A stretch of DNA of 64,000 nt from Sphingopyxis sp. (lineage in GTDB: Bacteria > Pseudomonadota > Alphaproteobacteria > Sphingomonadales > Sphingomonadaceae), in contig NVXM01000007.1 of the NCBI GenBank assembly GCA_002733865.1, positions 93,887 to 157,886 of the forward strand, written 5' to 3'. This document shows, piece by piece, positions 16,901-26,074 of the stretch. A program made the position numbers and the translations under genes. The notes under the pieces are model-generated. The model made no database searches. It had not been told where the DNA came from and saw only the letters and a program-made list of their open reading frames with translations. The first letter of the stretch is position 1. The number at the start of each line of letters is the position of its first letter.

Positions 16901-18490
16901 ATGAACCTGCTGAAATCTACCGGAATCATCGCCGGACTGACGCTGGTCAGTCGCATATTCGGCTTTGTCCGCGATATCATGCTGGCCCGGATCCTAGGCG
17001 CTGGCGCAGCTGCCGATGCGTGGCAGCTGGCCTTCCAACTGCCCAATATTTTCCGCCGCCTGTTTGCCGAAGGGGCCTTCTCGGCAGCCTTCGTCCCGCT
17101 CTTCAACCGCAAGGTGGAGGAAGACGAGGGCCGCACGGCAGCGCAGACATTCGTGATTGATGTGCTGTCGGTGTTCGTGCCGCTGCTGCTGCTATTTTCG
17201 GCGATCATGATGCTCGCCATGCCCGGAATCATCTGGCTGATCGACGATTTCGGCAGAGGTGGGCGGACAACAGATTTTTCGATTTCGCTGGCCCGGATCA
17301 CCTTCCCCTATCTCGGCCTGATCAGCGTCACGACCCTGTTCGCCGCGATATTGAACTCGCTCAGCCGGTTCGCTGCTGCGGCTGCGGCACCGATCATGCT
17401 CAATATCTGCATGATCACGGCGCTGCTCGCTTCCTACTGGTTCAATGACGGTACCGATCCGCGCCAGACAGCCTATTTTCTGGCGGTCGCGGTCGCCACC
17501 GCCGGGCTGGTGCAGATGCTCTGGCTTTACTATTGGGCGCGCAAGACGGGCTTCCGCTTTCCGCTCAGGATGCCGCGCATCAATGCCGATGTGAAGGAAC
17601 TGGGAATCCTTATCCTGCCAGCGGTTTTCGGCGCCGGCATCTACCAGATCAGCCGCTTCATCGACCTGTTTTTTCTCGGCCGGCTGCCGGAAGGTTCGTT
17701 CGTCTATCTGGCGATGGCAGACCGCCTGAATCAGCTGCCGCTCGGCATTATCGGCATCGCCCTCGGCACCGCGATTCTGCCGGCGCTCTCGCGGTTCATC
17801 GCCAAGGATGATCTGGGCGGCGCCCAGCGGCTGCAAAGCAACGCCATCGAGCTCGGGATGCTGCTCACCATTCCAGCAGCAATTGCCCTGTTTTTCGCGG
17901 CAGGTCCGCTGGTCACCTCTTTCTATGTGGGTGGTAATTTCACTGTCAGCGATGGCCAGACCACGTCGGCTGTCGTCGCCGCACTGGTTGTCGGCCTGCC
18001 CGCCTATGTGCTGGTCAAGGTGCTGATTCCCGGCTTTTTTGCTCGCAAGGATACCAGGACACCGGTGTATACCGCCGCCATTTCGCTGGTCGTCAACATC
18101 GCGCTCAACCTGCTGTTGATTCCGCTCTATGGCATCAAGGGTCTGGCCATTGCCGGTGCGATTGCCGCCTGGTGCAATTGCGCGATGCTTTACACCATGC
18201 TGCATCGGCGCGGACATTTTCATCTGGAATGGTCGCTGCTGCTGCGGATCGGACGGATCACGCTGTCCGCGGCGGGCATGGCGGTGGTGCTGGTCTATAT
18301 CGCGCCGATTGGAAATGATCTGTATATCGGAACAATCTGGCAAAGGGTCGGGTCGATCACCGCTCTGGTCAGCGTCGGCGGACTGGTTTATGCCGCGCTT
18401 GCATGGCTGACCGGCGCGATCGACCGCGACAAGATCACCATGCTCACCAAGAAGAAAGCGGCAGAAGCAGCCGCAAAAGAAGGAAGTTAA
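16901..18490 (+). CDS. murJ: Lipid II flippase MurJ
   Basis: The 529-aa protein is a MOP-superfamily integral membrane protein with about 14 predicted transmembrane segments. The N-terminus VSRIFGFVRDIMLARILGAG and the segment NIFRRLFAEGAFSAAFVPLF are MurJ/MviN signatures. MurJ moves lipid II across the inner membrane for peptidoglycan synthesis. The gene is 23 bases after secB and 3 bases before trpS. Confidence 0.95.
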   Translation: MNLLKSTGIIAGLTLVSRIFGFVRDIMLARILGAGAAADAWQLAFQLPNIFRRLFAEGAFSAAFVPLFNRKVEEDEGRTAAQTFVIDVLSVFVPLLLLFSAIMMLAMPGIIWLIDDFGRGGRTTDFSISLARITFPYLGLISVTTLFAAILNSLSRFAAAAAAPIMLNICMITALLASYWFNDGTDPRQTAYFLAVAVATAGLVQMLWLYYWARKTGFRFPLRMPRINADVKELGILILPAVFGAGIYQISRFIDLFFLGRLPEGSFVYLAMADRLNQLPLGIIGIALGTAILPALSRFIAKDDLGGAQRLQSNAIELGMLLTIPAAIALFFAAGPLVTSFYVGGNFTVSDGQTTSAVVAALVVGLPAYVLVKVLIPGFFARKDTRTPVYTAAISLVVNIALNLLLIPLYGIKGLAIAGAIAAWCNCAMLYTMLHRRGHFHLEWSLLLRIGRITLSAAGMAVVLVYIAPIGNDLYIGTIWQRVGSITALVSVGGLVYAALAWLTGAIDRDKITMLTKKKAAEAAAKEGS

Positions 18491-18493
18491 GAC

Positions 18494-19489
18494 ATGCGCA
18501 CGGTATCGGGCATCCAGCCCACAGGTAATCTCCATCTCGGCAATTATCTCGGCGCGATCAAAAACTGGGTGAAGATGCAGGACGAGGGGGAATGCCTGTT
18601 TTTCCTCGCCGACCTGCATGCGATTACCGTCCACAATGACCCCGCCGAACTGTCCGCCAATTGCCGCGAGATGGTTGCCGCACTGGTCGCCGCCGGCATC
18701 AATCCGGACAAGTCGATCCTGTTCAACCAGGCCCGGGTTCCCGCGCATGCAGAGCTGGCCTGGATGCTGATCTGCAATACGCCGATGGGCTGGCTCGACC
18801 GGATGACCCAGTTCAAGGAAAAATCGGGCAAGCACAAGCAGCGCGCGTCGCTCGGTCTGTACGGCTATCCCGTGCTGCAGGCCGCCGACGTGCTGGTCTA
18901 TCAGGCGACCCATGTGCCGGTCGGCGAGGATCAGAAACAGCATCTGGAACTGGCGCGCGATATTGCCTCCAAGTTCAACAGCGACACCGGCACCGAAACC
19001 TTCGTCTTACCCGAACCGTTTATCGGCAAAAGCGCGGCCCGGATCATGAGCCTGCGCGATGGCAATGCCAAAATGAGCAAGTCCGATCCGTCCGATCTCA
19101 GCCGAATCAATATGAGCGATGATGATGACACGATCGCGCGCAAATTGAAGAAGGCAAAGACCGATCCCGAGCCGCTGCCCGACAATATGGCGGATCTCGC
19201 CGATCGTCCGGAAGCCAGAAATCTGGTCGGCATATATGCTGCGCTGGCCGATCAACCGCAAGAGGCCGTGCTCGCCGAATATGCCGGCAAGGGCTTTGGC
19301 GACTTCAAACCCGCGCTTGCCGATCTGGCGGTCAGCACCCTTTCGCCGATCCGCAATCGGTTTGAGGAGTTGCGCGAGGACAGGGATGCGATCGATGCAA
19401 TCCTGAGCAAGGGTTCCGCAAAAGCTTCGGCGCTGGCTTGCCCCACGGTGGAAGCCGCTTATACGGCGCTCGGATTGCTGCGCGATTAG
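18494..19489 (+). CDS. trpS: Tryptophan--tRNA ligase
   Basis: The 331-aa protein is a class I aminoacyl-tRNA synthetase of normal TrpRS length. The HIGH-type motif is HLGN at residues 14-17 ([16 protein letters not shown]), and KMSKS is exact at 193-197. It charges tRNA-Trp. murJ ends 3 bases upstream, so the two are likely one transcript. Confidence 0.97.
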   Translation: MRTVSGIQPTGNLHLGNYLGAIKNWVKMQDEGECLFFLADLHAITVHNDPAELSANCREMVAALVAAGINPDKSILFNQARVPAHAELAWMLICNTPMGWLDRMTQFKEKSGKHKQRASLGLYGYPVLQAADVLVYQATHVPVGEDQKQHLELARDIASKFNSDTGTETFVLPEPFIGKSAARIMSLRDGNAKMSKSDPSDLSRINMSDDDDTIARKLKKAKTDPEPLPDNMADLADRPEARNLVGIYAALADQPQEAVLAEYAGKGFGDFKPALADLAVSTLSPIRNRFEELREDRDAIDAILSKGSAKASALACPTVEAAYTALGLLRD

Positions 19490-19566
19490 CCTGTCGCGAC
19501 AGGACCTGCGGTTGCATCGGGCGCAAGAGGCTTGCCTGTCTCGCCATTTGCGGTAAATGCTGGACC

Positions 19567-20850
19567 ATGGATATTATCTCGATACGCGGCGGCAACCGGC
19601 TGTCTGGCACCATTCCCATTTCCGGCGCAAAGAACAGCGCTCTTACCCTGCTGCCCTGTGCGCTGCTGACCGATGAGCCGGTGACGCTGCGCAATCTGCC
19701 GCGGCTGGCTGATGTCGACAGTTTCGGTCATCTGCTCAATCAGCTCGGCGTTTCCACCACCATCGAAGGCGCCCGCCCGGAAGATTTTGGCCGGGTGATG
19801 ACTCTGAAAGCCGGCCGCATCACCTCGACCGAAGCGCCTTATGATATCGTCCGCAAGATGCGGGCCTCGATCCTGGTGCTGGGACCTTTGCTGTCCCGGG
19901 CCGGGGAATGCCGGGTATCGCTGCCCGGTGGCTGTGCAATCGGCAACCGGCCGATCGACCTGCATCTGAAGGCGATCGAGGCGTTGGGTGCGACGATTGA
20001 AACGACCAGCGGCTATGTCATTGCCCGCGTCCCCGATGGTGGCCTGCCCGGCGGCGATTTTACCTTCCCGGTGGTGTCTGTCGGCGCGACAGAAAATGCG
20101 CTGATGGCCGCGGTCCTGGCCAAAGGCACCAGCGTCCTCAAAAATGCCGCCCGCGAACCGGAGATTGTCGATCTGTGCAACATGCTGGTCGCGATGGGCG
20201 GAGAAATTGAAGGCATCGGTTCCTCGACGCTGACCATCACCGGCGTCGACCGGCTCCACGGCTGTACCTATCGCGTCATGTCGGACCGGATCGAAGCGGG
20301 CAGCTATGCTTGCGCCGTGGGTCTCGCAGGCGGCGAAGTCGATCTGCTGGCCGCGAAGGCAGACGAAATGGAAGCGACGCTGGATGCGCTGCGCCATGCC
20401 GGCCTGTCGGTCGAACCCCATGCCAAGGGCATCAGGGTCGCCTCCGACGGCAAGCTCAAGCCGCTTACCCTGTCCACCGCGCCCTATCCGGGCCTCGCCA
20501 CCGACATGCAGGCGCAGCTGATGGCGATGCTCTGTCTTGCCGATGGCGCCAGCGTGCTCACCGAAACGATTTTCGAGAACCGCTATATGCATGTTCCGGA
20601 ACTCAACCGGATGGGCGCGGATATCGAAACCAAGGGGCGCACCGCAGTGGTGCGGGGTGTCAAAAAACTGACCGGCGCTCCGGTGATGGCGACCGATCTG
20701 CGCGCCTCGATGAGTCTGGCGATTGCCGGACTGGCGGCGGAAGGCGAAACACGATTGCAGCGCATCTACCATCTCGATCGCGGCTACGAGCGGCTGGAAG
20801 AGAAGCTGGCGGCGGTGGGCGCCGATATCGAGCGGATCAGCGGCGACTGA
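19567..20850 (+). CDS. murA: UDP-N-acetylglucosamine 1-carboxyvinyltransferase MurA
   Basis: The 427-aa protein starts [20 protein letters not shown] and carries [12 protein letters not shown]. The active-site cysteine is C123 in [10 protein letters not shown], the residue attacked by fosfomycin, so the enzyme should be fosfomycin-sensitive. MurA catalyses the first committed step of peptidoglycan synthesis. The frame is open upstream into trpS, but the ATG at 19567 gives the normal start. Confidence 0.97.
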   Translation: MDIISIRGGNRLSGTIPISGAKNSALTLLPCALLTDEPVTLRNLPRLADVDSFGHLLNQLGVSTTIEGARPEDFGRVMTLKAGRITSTEAPYDIVRKMRASILVLGPLLSRAGECRVSLPGGCAIGNRPIDLHLKAIEALGATIETTSGYVIARVPDGGLPGGDFTFPVVSVGATENALMAAVLAKGTSVLKNAAREPEIVDLCNMLVAMGGEIEGIGSSTLTITGVDRLHGCTYRVMSDRIEAGSYACAVGLAGGEVDLLAAKADEMEATLDALRHAGLSVEPHAKGIRVASDGKLKPLTLSTAPYPGLATDMQAQLMAMLCLADGASVLTETIFENRYMHVPELNRMGADIETKGRTAVVRGVKKLTGAPVMATDLRASMSLAIAGLAAEGETRLQRIYHLDRGYERLEEKLAAVGADIERISGD

Positions 20851-20934
20851 CCGACTGGCGCTAGCACTTATGGCAGCTTGTTTTTTGGCCATTTTTCTCC
20901 TGTAGTCCGCTCCATTAAAAGGAGAGGATAGTCC

Positions 20935-21345
20935 ATGTTTTCAGGACCAATTGAAGATCGACTTGCGATCCGCGAATTGCACGATGCCTATTGCGATGCC
21001 GTGCTGCGCAAGGATCCGGACGACTGGGGCGCACTCTGGACCGAAGATGCCACTTGGTCGCTGATGGGCACCGAAGTGGTCGGTCGCGAGAATATCGTCA
21101 ATCTCTGGAACGGCGCGATGGGTCAGTTTGATGCGGTCAGCTTTCTGGGTATCCCCGCCAGCCTGGAAGTGACCGGCGATACCGCCTCTGGCCGCTACCA
21201 GACCCATGAAATACTGGTCGAAAAGGGCGAACCGCGCGTCGCCGGCGGCCGCTATGACGATGAATTTGTCAAAATCGACGGTCAGTGGCTTTACAGCAAA
21301 CGGATATTTGTCGTCGTCGCCCAGTTCGGCGGCAACAAACTTTAG
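20935..21345 (+). CDS. SnoaL-like / NTF2-fold nuclear transport factor 2 family protein
   Basis: The 136-aa protein begins with EDRLAIRELHDAYCDAVLRKD and DWGALWTEDATWSLMG, the standard opening of SnoaL-like polyketide cyclase or dehydratase-fold proteins. It may act as an isomerase, hydrolase or dehydratase on a small hydrophobic substrate. It is the first gene of a four-gene set with an ABM protein, a P450 and an SDR. A strong AAGGAGAGG ribosome site stands before the ATG. Confidence 0.82.
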   Translation: MFSGPIEDRLAIRELHDAYCDAVLRKDPDDWGALWTEDATWSLMGTEVVGRENIVNLWNGAMGQFDAVSFLGIPASLEVTGDTASGRYQTHEILVEKGEPRVAGGRYDDEFVKIDGQWLYSKRIFVVVAQFGGNKL

Positions 21346-21358
21346 GAGAATTGGATAT

Positions 21359-21700
21359 ATGGCGAAGATTTTGATTGCGGCACATATCGATGTCGATCCG
21401 GCGCAGCGCGAAGAATGTTTGAAAAGCGGCAAACCCTATATTGACGGCGCTCTGACTCAGGAAGGCTGCCTGTGCTACAGCTGGGCCGCCGATCTCGACA
21501 ATCCGGCGCGCATCGAAGTGTTCGAGGAATGGGCCAGCGAAGAAGCACTGGCGGCGCATTTCAAAAATGTCCACTATGCCAGCATGCGAGACCATATCGG
21601 CAAGTTCGGTCTGACCAATGCGGTCAGCGCCAAATATCGCGTTGATGCCGAGAGCCCGGTCTATAACGCGCAAGGCGAACCAACGCCTTCTTTTGACTGA
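21359..21700 (+). CDS. Antibiotic biosynthesis monooxygenase (ABM) domain protein
   Basis: The 113-aa protein has the dimeric alpha-beta barrel ABM pattern: an opening strand MAKILIAAHIDVDP, then EGCLCYSWAADLDNPARIEV and FEEWASEEALAAHF. Such proteins are cofactor-free monooxygenases or ligand-binding domains. The ATG at 21359 follows an AGGAG site 8 bases upstream; a longer in-frame reading begins inside the SnoaL-like gene and is not supported. Confidence 0.85.
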   Translation: MAKILIAAHIDVDPAQREECLKSGKPYIDGALTQEGCLCYSWAADLDNPARIEVFEEWASEEALAAHFKNVHYASMRDHIGKFGLTNAVSAKYRVDAESPVYNAQGEPTPSFD

Positions 21701-21718
21701 ATAAGACAGGAACCTGCC

Positions 21719-22966
21719 ATGAACGAAGCCGTTTCCAAATCGCTATTCCAACCAGACATTCTGGTCGATCCGTTTGAGTTTTACGAAGAACAACGCGCCA
21801 AAAACCCCGTCTTCTATGACGAAGCGGCCGGCGCCTATGTCGTGCTCGACTATGACCTGATTTCGGAAGCGGTCGGTCGGCTGGACGATTTTTCCAACAA
21901 TTTCAATGCGCTGCTTTCCGGCGGAAAATCCGCAGAAGAGCTGGAAAATGACAAGGAGTTGAAGGAAATTCAGGCGGAGGGCTGGCCGCAAGTCAACACC
22001 CTGCTGACCGCCGATCAGCCGGTGCACACGCGTTTCCGCAAGCTGGTCAATCTCGCTTTCTCGATGCCCAAGGTGAACAAGCTGGAAGACAGCATGCGCG
22101 AGATGTCGAACGAGCTGATCGACAATTTCATCGACAAGGGCGAATGCGAATTTGTCGAGGAATATGCGATTCCCATGCCGGTCCGCACAATCGCCGTGCA
22201 ACTCGGCCTCGACGTTGCCGACGCGCACACGATCAAGCGCTGGACCAATGCCTTTGTCGACCGGCTTTCCGGCATGATGTCCCGCGAACGGCAGCTGGAA
22301 ACCGAGCGCGAGGTGGTCGAATATCAGCACGCTCTGAAAGCCAATATGGACGAGCGCCGCAAGGAAGCGAAGAGCGATATCCTGTCTGACCTGGTTAATG
22401 CCCGGGTGGATGGTGAACGGCCGCTCGACGATGCTGAATCCCTGTCGATCGTGCAGCAGTTGATGGTTGCCGGCAATGAGACGACAACCGCAGCCCTGGC
22501 CGAGGGCACGCGCCTGTTTGCCACCAACCCGGACCAGTATAAGAAAATTCAGGACGATCCGTCGCTGATCCCCAACGCCGTCGAAGAAGTGCTGCGCATG
22601 TCGAGCGGTTCATCGGGTATCTGGCGGGTCATGCACCGCGATGCAGAACTGGGCGGCGTGATGCTGCCCAAGGGCGCGATGGTGATGATGCGCTATCATG
22701 CGGCCAATCGTGATCCGAAGCAGTTTGAAAACCCCAACGAATTCCATGTCGATCGCAAGAATGCGCGCACCCATCTGGCGTTCGGCAAGGGCATCCACAT
22801 GTGCGTCGGCAACATGCTGTCGCGCAAGGAAATGACCGTGTCCTTCCAGCAGTTCGCCCAGCGTATGGACAATATCCGGATCCCGGAAGGCGCGGAACTG
22901 CGCTATCCACCAAACATGATGCTGCGCGGACTGGCCAATCTGCCGATCCAGTTCGACAAGAAATAG
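21719..22966 (+). CDS. Cytochrome P450
   Basis: The 415-aa soluble bacterial P450 has the heme-binding loop FGKGIHMCVGNMLSRKEM with thiolate C362, the I-helix oxygen-activation motif GNETTT (E254, T255, T256) and an ExxR in EEVLRMS. It therefore should be a functional monooxygenase. No ferredoxin or ferredoxin reductase gene lies next to it, so electrons must come from elsewhere in the genome. The partners suggest oxidation of a terpenoid, steroid or xenobiotic; the substrate cannot be told from the sequence. Confidence 0.93.
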   Translation: MNEAVSKSLFQPDILVDPFEFYEEQRAKNPVFYDEAAGAYVVLDYDLISEAVGRLDDFSNNFNALLSGGKSAEELENDKELKEIQAEGWPQVNTLLTADQPVHTRFRKLVNLAFSMPKVNKLEDSMREMSNELIDNFIDKGECEFVEEYAIPMPVRTIAVQLGLDVADAHTIKRWTNAFVDRLSGMMSRERQLETEREVVEYQHALKANMDERRKEAKSDILSDLVNARVDGERPLDDAESLSIVQQLMVAGNETTTAALAEGTRLFATNPDQYKKIQDDPSLIPNAVEEVLRMSSGSSGIWRVMHRDAELGGVMLPKGAMVMMRYHAANRDPKQFENPNEFHVDRKNARTHLAFGKGIHMCVGNMLSRKEMTVSFQQFAQRMDNIRIPEGAELRYPPNMMLRGLANLPIQFDKK

Positions 22967-22986
22967 ACCGGAAACAGGAAAACGAC

Positions 22987-23757
22987 ATGGGCATGATGGA
23001 CGGAAAAGTCGCGCTGATCTCAGGCGGCGCGGAAGGCATTGGCGGCACCGCCGGGCAGCGCGTGATCGAGGAAGGCGGCTCGGTAATGCTGGCCGATATT
23101 CAAATCGACAAGGCGCGCGAACATGCCGCCTCGCTGGGCGAACGCGCGGATGCGGTTGAGCTGGATGTGCGCAACCTCGACCAATGGCAGGCTGCGGTCG
23201 ACGCCACCAAAAAGCGCTTCGGCAAGATGACGACGCTGTTCAATGTCGCCGGTATTTCGGAACCCGGATCGGTCGACGAGGTCGATCTGGAAAGCTGGAA
23301 CCGCACCATCGATATCAATCTGCAGGGCACCTTCTACGGCTGCCGTGTTGGCCTGCCCGCGATCATCGAAAGCGGTGAGGACGGCGCGATCGTCAATATC
23401 GGCTCGATGCTGGCGATGCGCCCCGGCGCTCAATTCGCCGCCTATTGCGCGAGCAAGGCAGCGGTCACGGCCTTGAGCAAGTCGCTGGCACTGCACTGTG
23501 CGGCCGAAAAATATCCGGTGCGGGTCAATACCGTGCATCCCGGCGCAATCGACACGCCGATGTACCAGCGTTATCTCGCCGCTTATCCGGGACCGCATGA
23601 GGAAGCGGTGGAACTGTTCAACCGCAACCACCCGATCAATCGGGTCGGTCAGGCAGTCGAAGTCGCCAACGCGATGCTATGGCTGGCCAGCGATCTGAGC
23701 AGCTTCACCACCGCCAATGATGTCACCGTCGACGGCGGCGGCAGCTATCGCGAATAA
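22987..23757 (+). CDS. Short-chain dehydrogenase/reductase (SDR)
   Basis: The 256-aa classical SDR has an N-terminal NAD-binding turn GGAEGIGG, a central NVAGIS (the usual NNAG form altered), a Ser before the YCASKAA catalytic Tyr/Lys pair, and the VDGGGSY end. The cofactor turn and Asp at LADIQ suggest NAD rather than NADP. It follows the P450 by 20 bases and could oxidise the alcohol made by it. The ATG at 22987 follows a GGAAA site. Confidence 0.9.
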   Translation: MGMMDGKVALISGGAEGIGGTAGQRVIEEGGSVMLADIQIDKAREHAASLGERADAVELDVRNLDQWQAAVDATKKRFGKMTTLFNVAGISEPGSVDEVDLESWNRTIDINLQGTFYGCRVGLPAIIESGEDGAIVNIGSMLAMRPGAQFAAYCASKAAVTALSKSLALHCAAEKYPVRVNTVHPGAIDTPMYQRYLAAYPGPHEEAVELFNRNHPINRVGQAVEVANAMLWLASDLSSFTTANDVTVDGGGSYRE

Positions 23758-23761
23758 GCAT

Positions 23762-23791
23762 AAAAAAGGGCGGCCGGAGCGGGCCACCCTT
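23762..23791 (-). terminator. Rho-independent terminator
   Basis: Read on the minus strand, AAGGGTGGCC and GGCCGCCCTT pair with one mismatch and are followed by six T residues. It serves the lipoprotein gene that ends at 23840 and lies between two convergent genes. Confidence 0.7.
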
Positions 23792-23839
23792 AATCGCCGG
23801 ACCGTTTGAAATGCGAAGTCCGGTCATTAATACACGCAT

Positions 23840-24571
23840 TTAACGCCCTGTGTTGGCGACGATATCAACCAAGGTTCCGCCGCCCGAACGCTCGTTAAGG
23901 GTTATGACATAAGCATTGGCCTGATTCGGTTTTGAACCGCCCAGAACATGCTCGTTGCCCCGCAAAAGATATTCGGCGTCATATCCGCCGCGCTTCGCCC
24001 TTGTATAATAATAGTCGACAATCTTCTTGATCGGCGTGGCGGTGGTGAAGCTGACCACGCGCAAGTCGCATTTGCCAGCCGCTTCCTGCAAATTTGCTTT
24101 CGGATAGACTGCAAATTCCGGCGGCATCTTGTTGGCCCAGCCCATATCGTAGGTCAGCTTTTTCTGGCAGGGGGGCTTGTTGCCGCGCGCTTCCTCCAGC
24201 TCGGCCTTGTCTCCCAGCGTCAATCCTTCATCGTCCGAGGTCATTTGCTTCGGCGTCGGCGCACTCAGCATTTTGCCGCCAAGCGCCGCCTTTGCTGCGG
24301 CGCTGCCATCTTCACCGGTGCCGGGAGGGACCGACCCGTCTGCTGCCCCATTGGCGCTGCGAACCGCATTGCGATTGGCCTGATCGGTCAGATCGGGATC
24401 CACGAGGATCGAATCTTCCAGCGCGTCATTCATCGCCGGGTCGGAGGTCAGATTGTCATCCAGCTGCGCCAGCTCTTCGTCGCTCGCATCATTGCTGCCA
24501 CAGGCAGCGAGCGTCAGAGGCAGCGCAAAAGCTGCGGCAGACAGCATAAGGGAACGGGTAAGCTTGGACAT
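23840..24571 (-). CDS. Putative lipoprotein, function unknown
   Basis: The 243-aa product has a clear lipoprotein signal: MSKLTRSLMLSAAAFALPL followed by the lipobox LAAC with acylated C24. An acidic, Asp-rich low-complexity region (about residues 25-110) follows, then a C-terminal domain with CQKKLTYDMGWANKMPPEFAVYP. I do not recognise a named family. Two further cysteines could form a disulfide. It is separated by 114 bases from the DUF1330 gene, and the gap has TTAA-N7-TTAG at 24617-24631, a near match to the CtrA box. Confidence 0.8.
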   Translation of the reverse strand: MSKLTRSLMLSAAAFALPLTLAACGSNDASDEELAQLDDNLTSDPAMNDALEDSILVDPDLTDQANRNAVRSANGAADGSVPPGTGEDGSAAAKAALGGKMLSAPTPKQMTSDDEGLTLGDKAELEEARGNKPPCQKKLTYDMGWANKMPPEFAVYPKANLQEAAGKCDLRVVSFTTATPIKKIVDYYYTRAKRGGYDAEYLLRGNEHVLGGSKPNQANAYVITLNERSGGGTLVDIVANTGR

Positions 24572-24685
24572 GCGATAGGCTCCTGAATTTTACGGGACCA
24601 AATGCACCAAAAAGCGTTAATATTTCGTTAGGGAAACTGGTTAATCCGGTGACTGGTTGTTAACCTTTTGTCCCATTTAGGGATT

Positions 24686-25123
24686 TCACCCGAACGTGTC
24701 CGGCCCGTCGATCTCACCAAAACGGATCAGCCGCGATGTCAGCACCGCCGCCTGCCGGTTGACCACCGCTTTTTGATATTCGGGATCAGTGACCATTTCC
24801 ATGAACGCGCCGCTGGTCGGATAGCGAGCGATGAAGGCGGAATCCCACTGCTTGTCGTCGGGTCCGATGACCATGCATTCCATCTGCCCCCGCCAGATGA
24901 TCGTACCGCCAACCCGCTCGAAAATGGGCCCGCTGGTCTTGCCATATTCGCGATAGGCGCGGGCGCCACTCCATCCCTTGCCGGCATTGGGGTGATCGTC
25001 CGGATAATGAGCCGATTCGTGGAAGCGGAGCAGATTGAGCATCTGGATCGGCACGTCGCGTGGCAGCGCCTTGAACGCATCAAACGCCTCACGGGTCGGG
25101 TCGAGATATCGGTCTTCTGCCAT
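24686..25123 (-). CDS. DUF1330 domain protein
   Basis: The 145-aa protein has the alpha-beta barrel DUF1330 look: PIQMLNLLRF, YREYGKTSGPIFERVGGTI, and FIARYPTSGAFMEMVTDPEY. The biochemical role of the family is not known to me. It begins 12 bases after the GNAT gene, so the pair is probably co-transcribed. Confidence 0.8.
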   Translation of the reverse strand: MAEDRYLDPTREAFDAFKALPRDVPIQMLNLLRFHESAHYPDDHPNAGKGWSGARAYREYGKTSGPIFERVGGTIIWRGQMECMVIGPDDKQWDSAFIARYPTSGAFMEMVTDPEYQKAVVNRQAAVLTSRLIRFGEIDGPDTFG

Positions 25124-25135
25124 GCTTCTGCTCTC

Positions 25136-25687
25136 CTACTGGAACTGCTTTCTATTCGCTTGCCACTGTTCGCGCGATTGGCCCCAGTCGTCAACCCGTG
25201 CCTCCTCAAAAGGCGCCGGCAATTGCGTCGGTCCGCGATTGATTGAGCCGAGGCGCTCGGCCAGCTTGATGGAGGCGATATTCTCTGGATCAATCGTATG
25301 GCAGATATCCTGCCAGCCCAGCTCATCCACGGCATAGTTCATACTCGCCACCGCCGCTTCCAGCGCATAGCCTTTGCCGGCATATTGGCTAGCAATGCCC
25401 CAGCCCACCTCGGTGCCCGGCCAGCTGTCGGGATACCAGGGGCCGATCCGGCCAATCCATTGGCCGCTGTCCTTTAGAATCAGGGAAAACATCGCATAGC
25501 CCCGCACATGCCAGGCCCCCACCATTGCGCACAGTGACCGCCACGATTCGGCACGGCTTTGTGCGCCGCCGATATAGGTCATGGTTTGTGCATCCGCGTG
25601 GAAGGCAGCCCAGCCCTCCAGATCATCGCCATTGGGCGGGCGCAGGATTAACCGGTCGGTTTCAATTCTGATGTCTTCAATTGCCAT
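25136..25687 (-). CDS. GNAT family N-acetyltransferase
   Basis: The 183-aa protein resembles the RimJ/RimL branch: IETDRLILRPPNGDDLEGW at the start, EVGWGIASQYAGKGYALEA (acetyl-CoA-binding R/QxxGxG/A region) and NIASIKLAERLG near the end. The substrate is unknown. I chose the ATG at 25687 because it has a strong GGGGGAGAG site; an in-frame ATG 21 bases upstream falls before that site. Confidence 0.88.
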   Translation of the reverse strand: MAIEDIRIETDRLILRPPNGDDLEGWAAFHADAQTMTYIGGAQSRAESWRSLCAMVGAWHVRGYAMFSLILKDSGQWIGRIGPWYPDSWPGTEVGWGIASQYAGKGYALEAAVASMNYAVDELGWQDICHTIDPENIASIKLAERLGSINRGPTQLPAPFEEARVDDWGQSREQWQANRKQFQ

Positions 25688-25778
25688 GATCTCTCCCCCT
25701 TCAGCCATCCTGATTACAAAGCAACAAAGGGATTCGCAAATGCTTGAATTCTAGGTGCACTAGGCCTATAATACACCT

Positions 25779-26000
25779 ATGTTCAATATCATTTCCATCC
25801 TCATCGGCGTGATCGCCCTTATTCTCTCCTTTGTCGGCCTGGTTCCCCTGCTCGGCTGGACCAACTGGTTGATCCTGCCGATTGCCGGTATCGGCGCCTT
25901 GTTCGGCCTGATCTCCTCGCGCGCCAGCGGCATGTATTTCTGCATGATCGTCATGTGCCTTTGCGCCTTCCGGCTCTGGATCGGCGGCGGCATTATCTGA
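25779..26000 (+). CDS. Small membrane protein, unknown
   Basis: The 73-aa product is almost wholly hydrophobic with two probable transmembrane helices (about residues 3-24 and 27-47) and a third near 54-70. It has no recognised family, but a similar layout is common among short inner-membrane proteins of this group. It is divergent from the GNAT gene and 74 bases before rarD. Confidence 0.6.
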   Translation: MFNIISILIGVIALILSFVGLVPLLGWTNWLILPIAGIGALFGLISSRASGMYFCMIVMCLCAFRLWIGGGII

Positions 26001-26074
26001 CCCCGAAGCCCGGTTCGCCCGGCGATAGGATTTCTTGATTGCCGGGTCGCGGCGTGAAGCCTAAGCGCTGCTCT

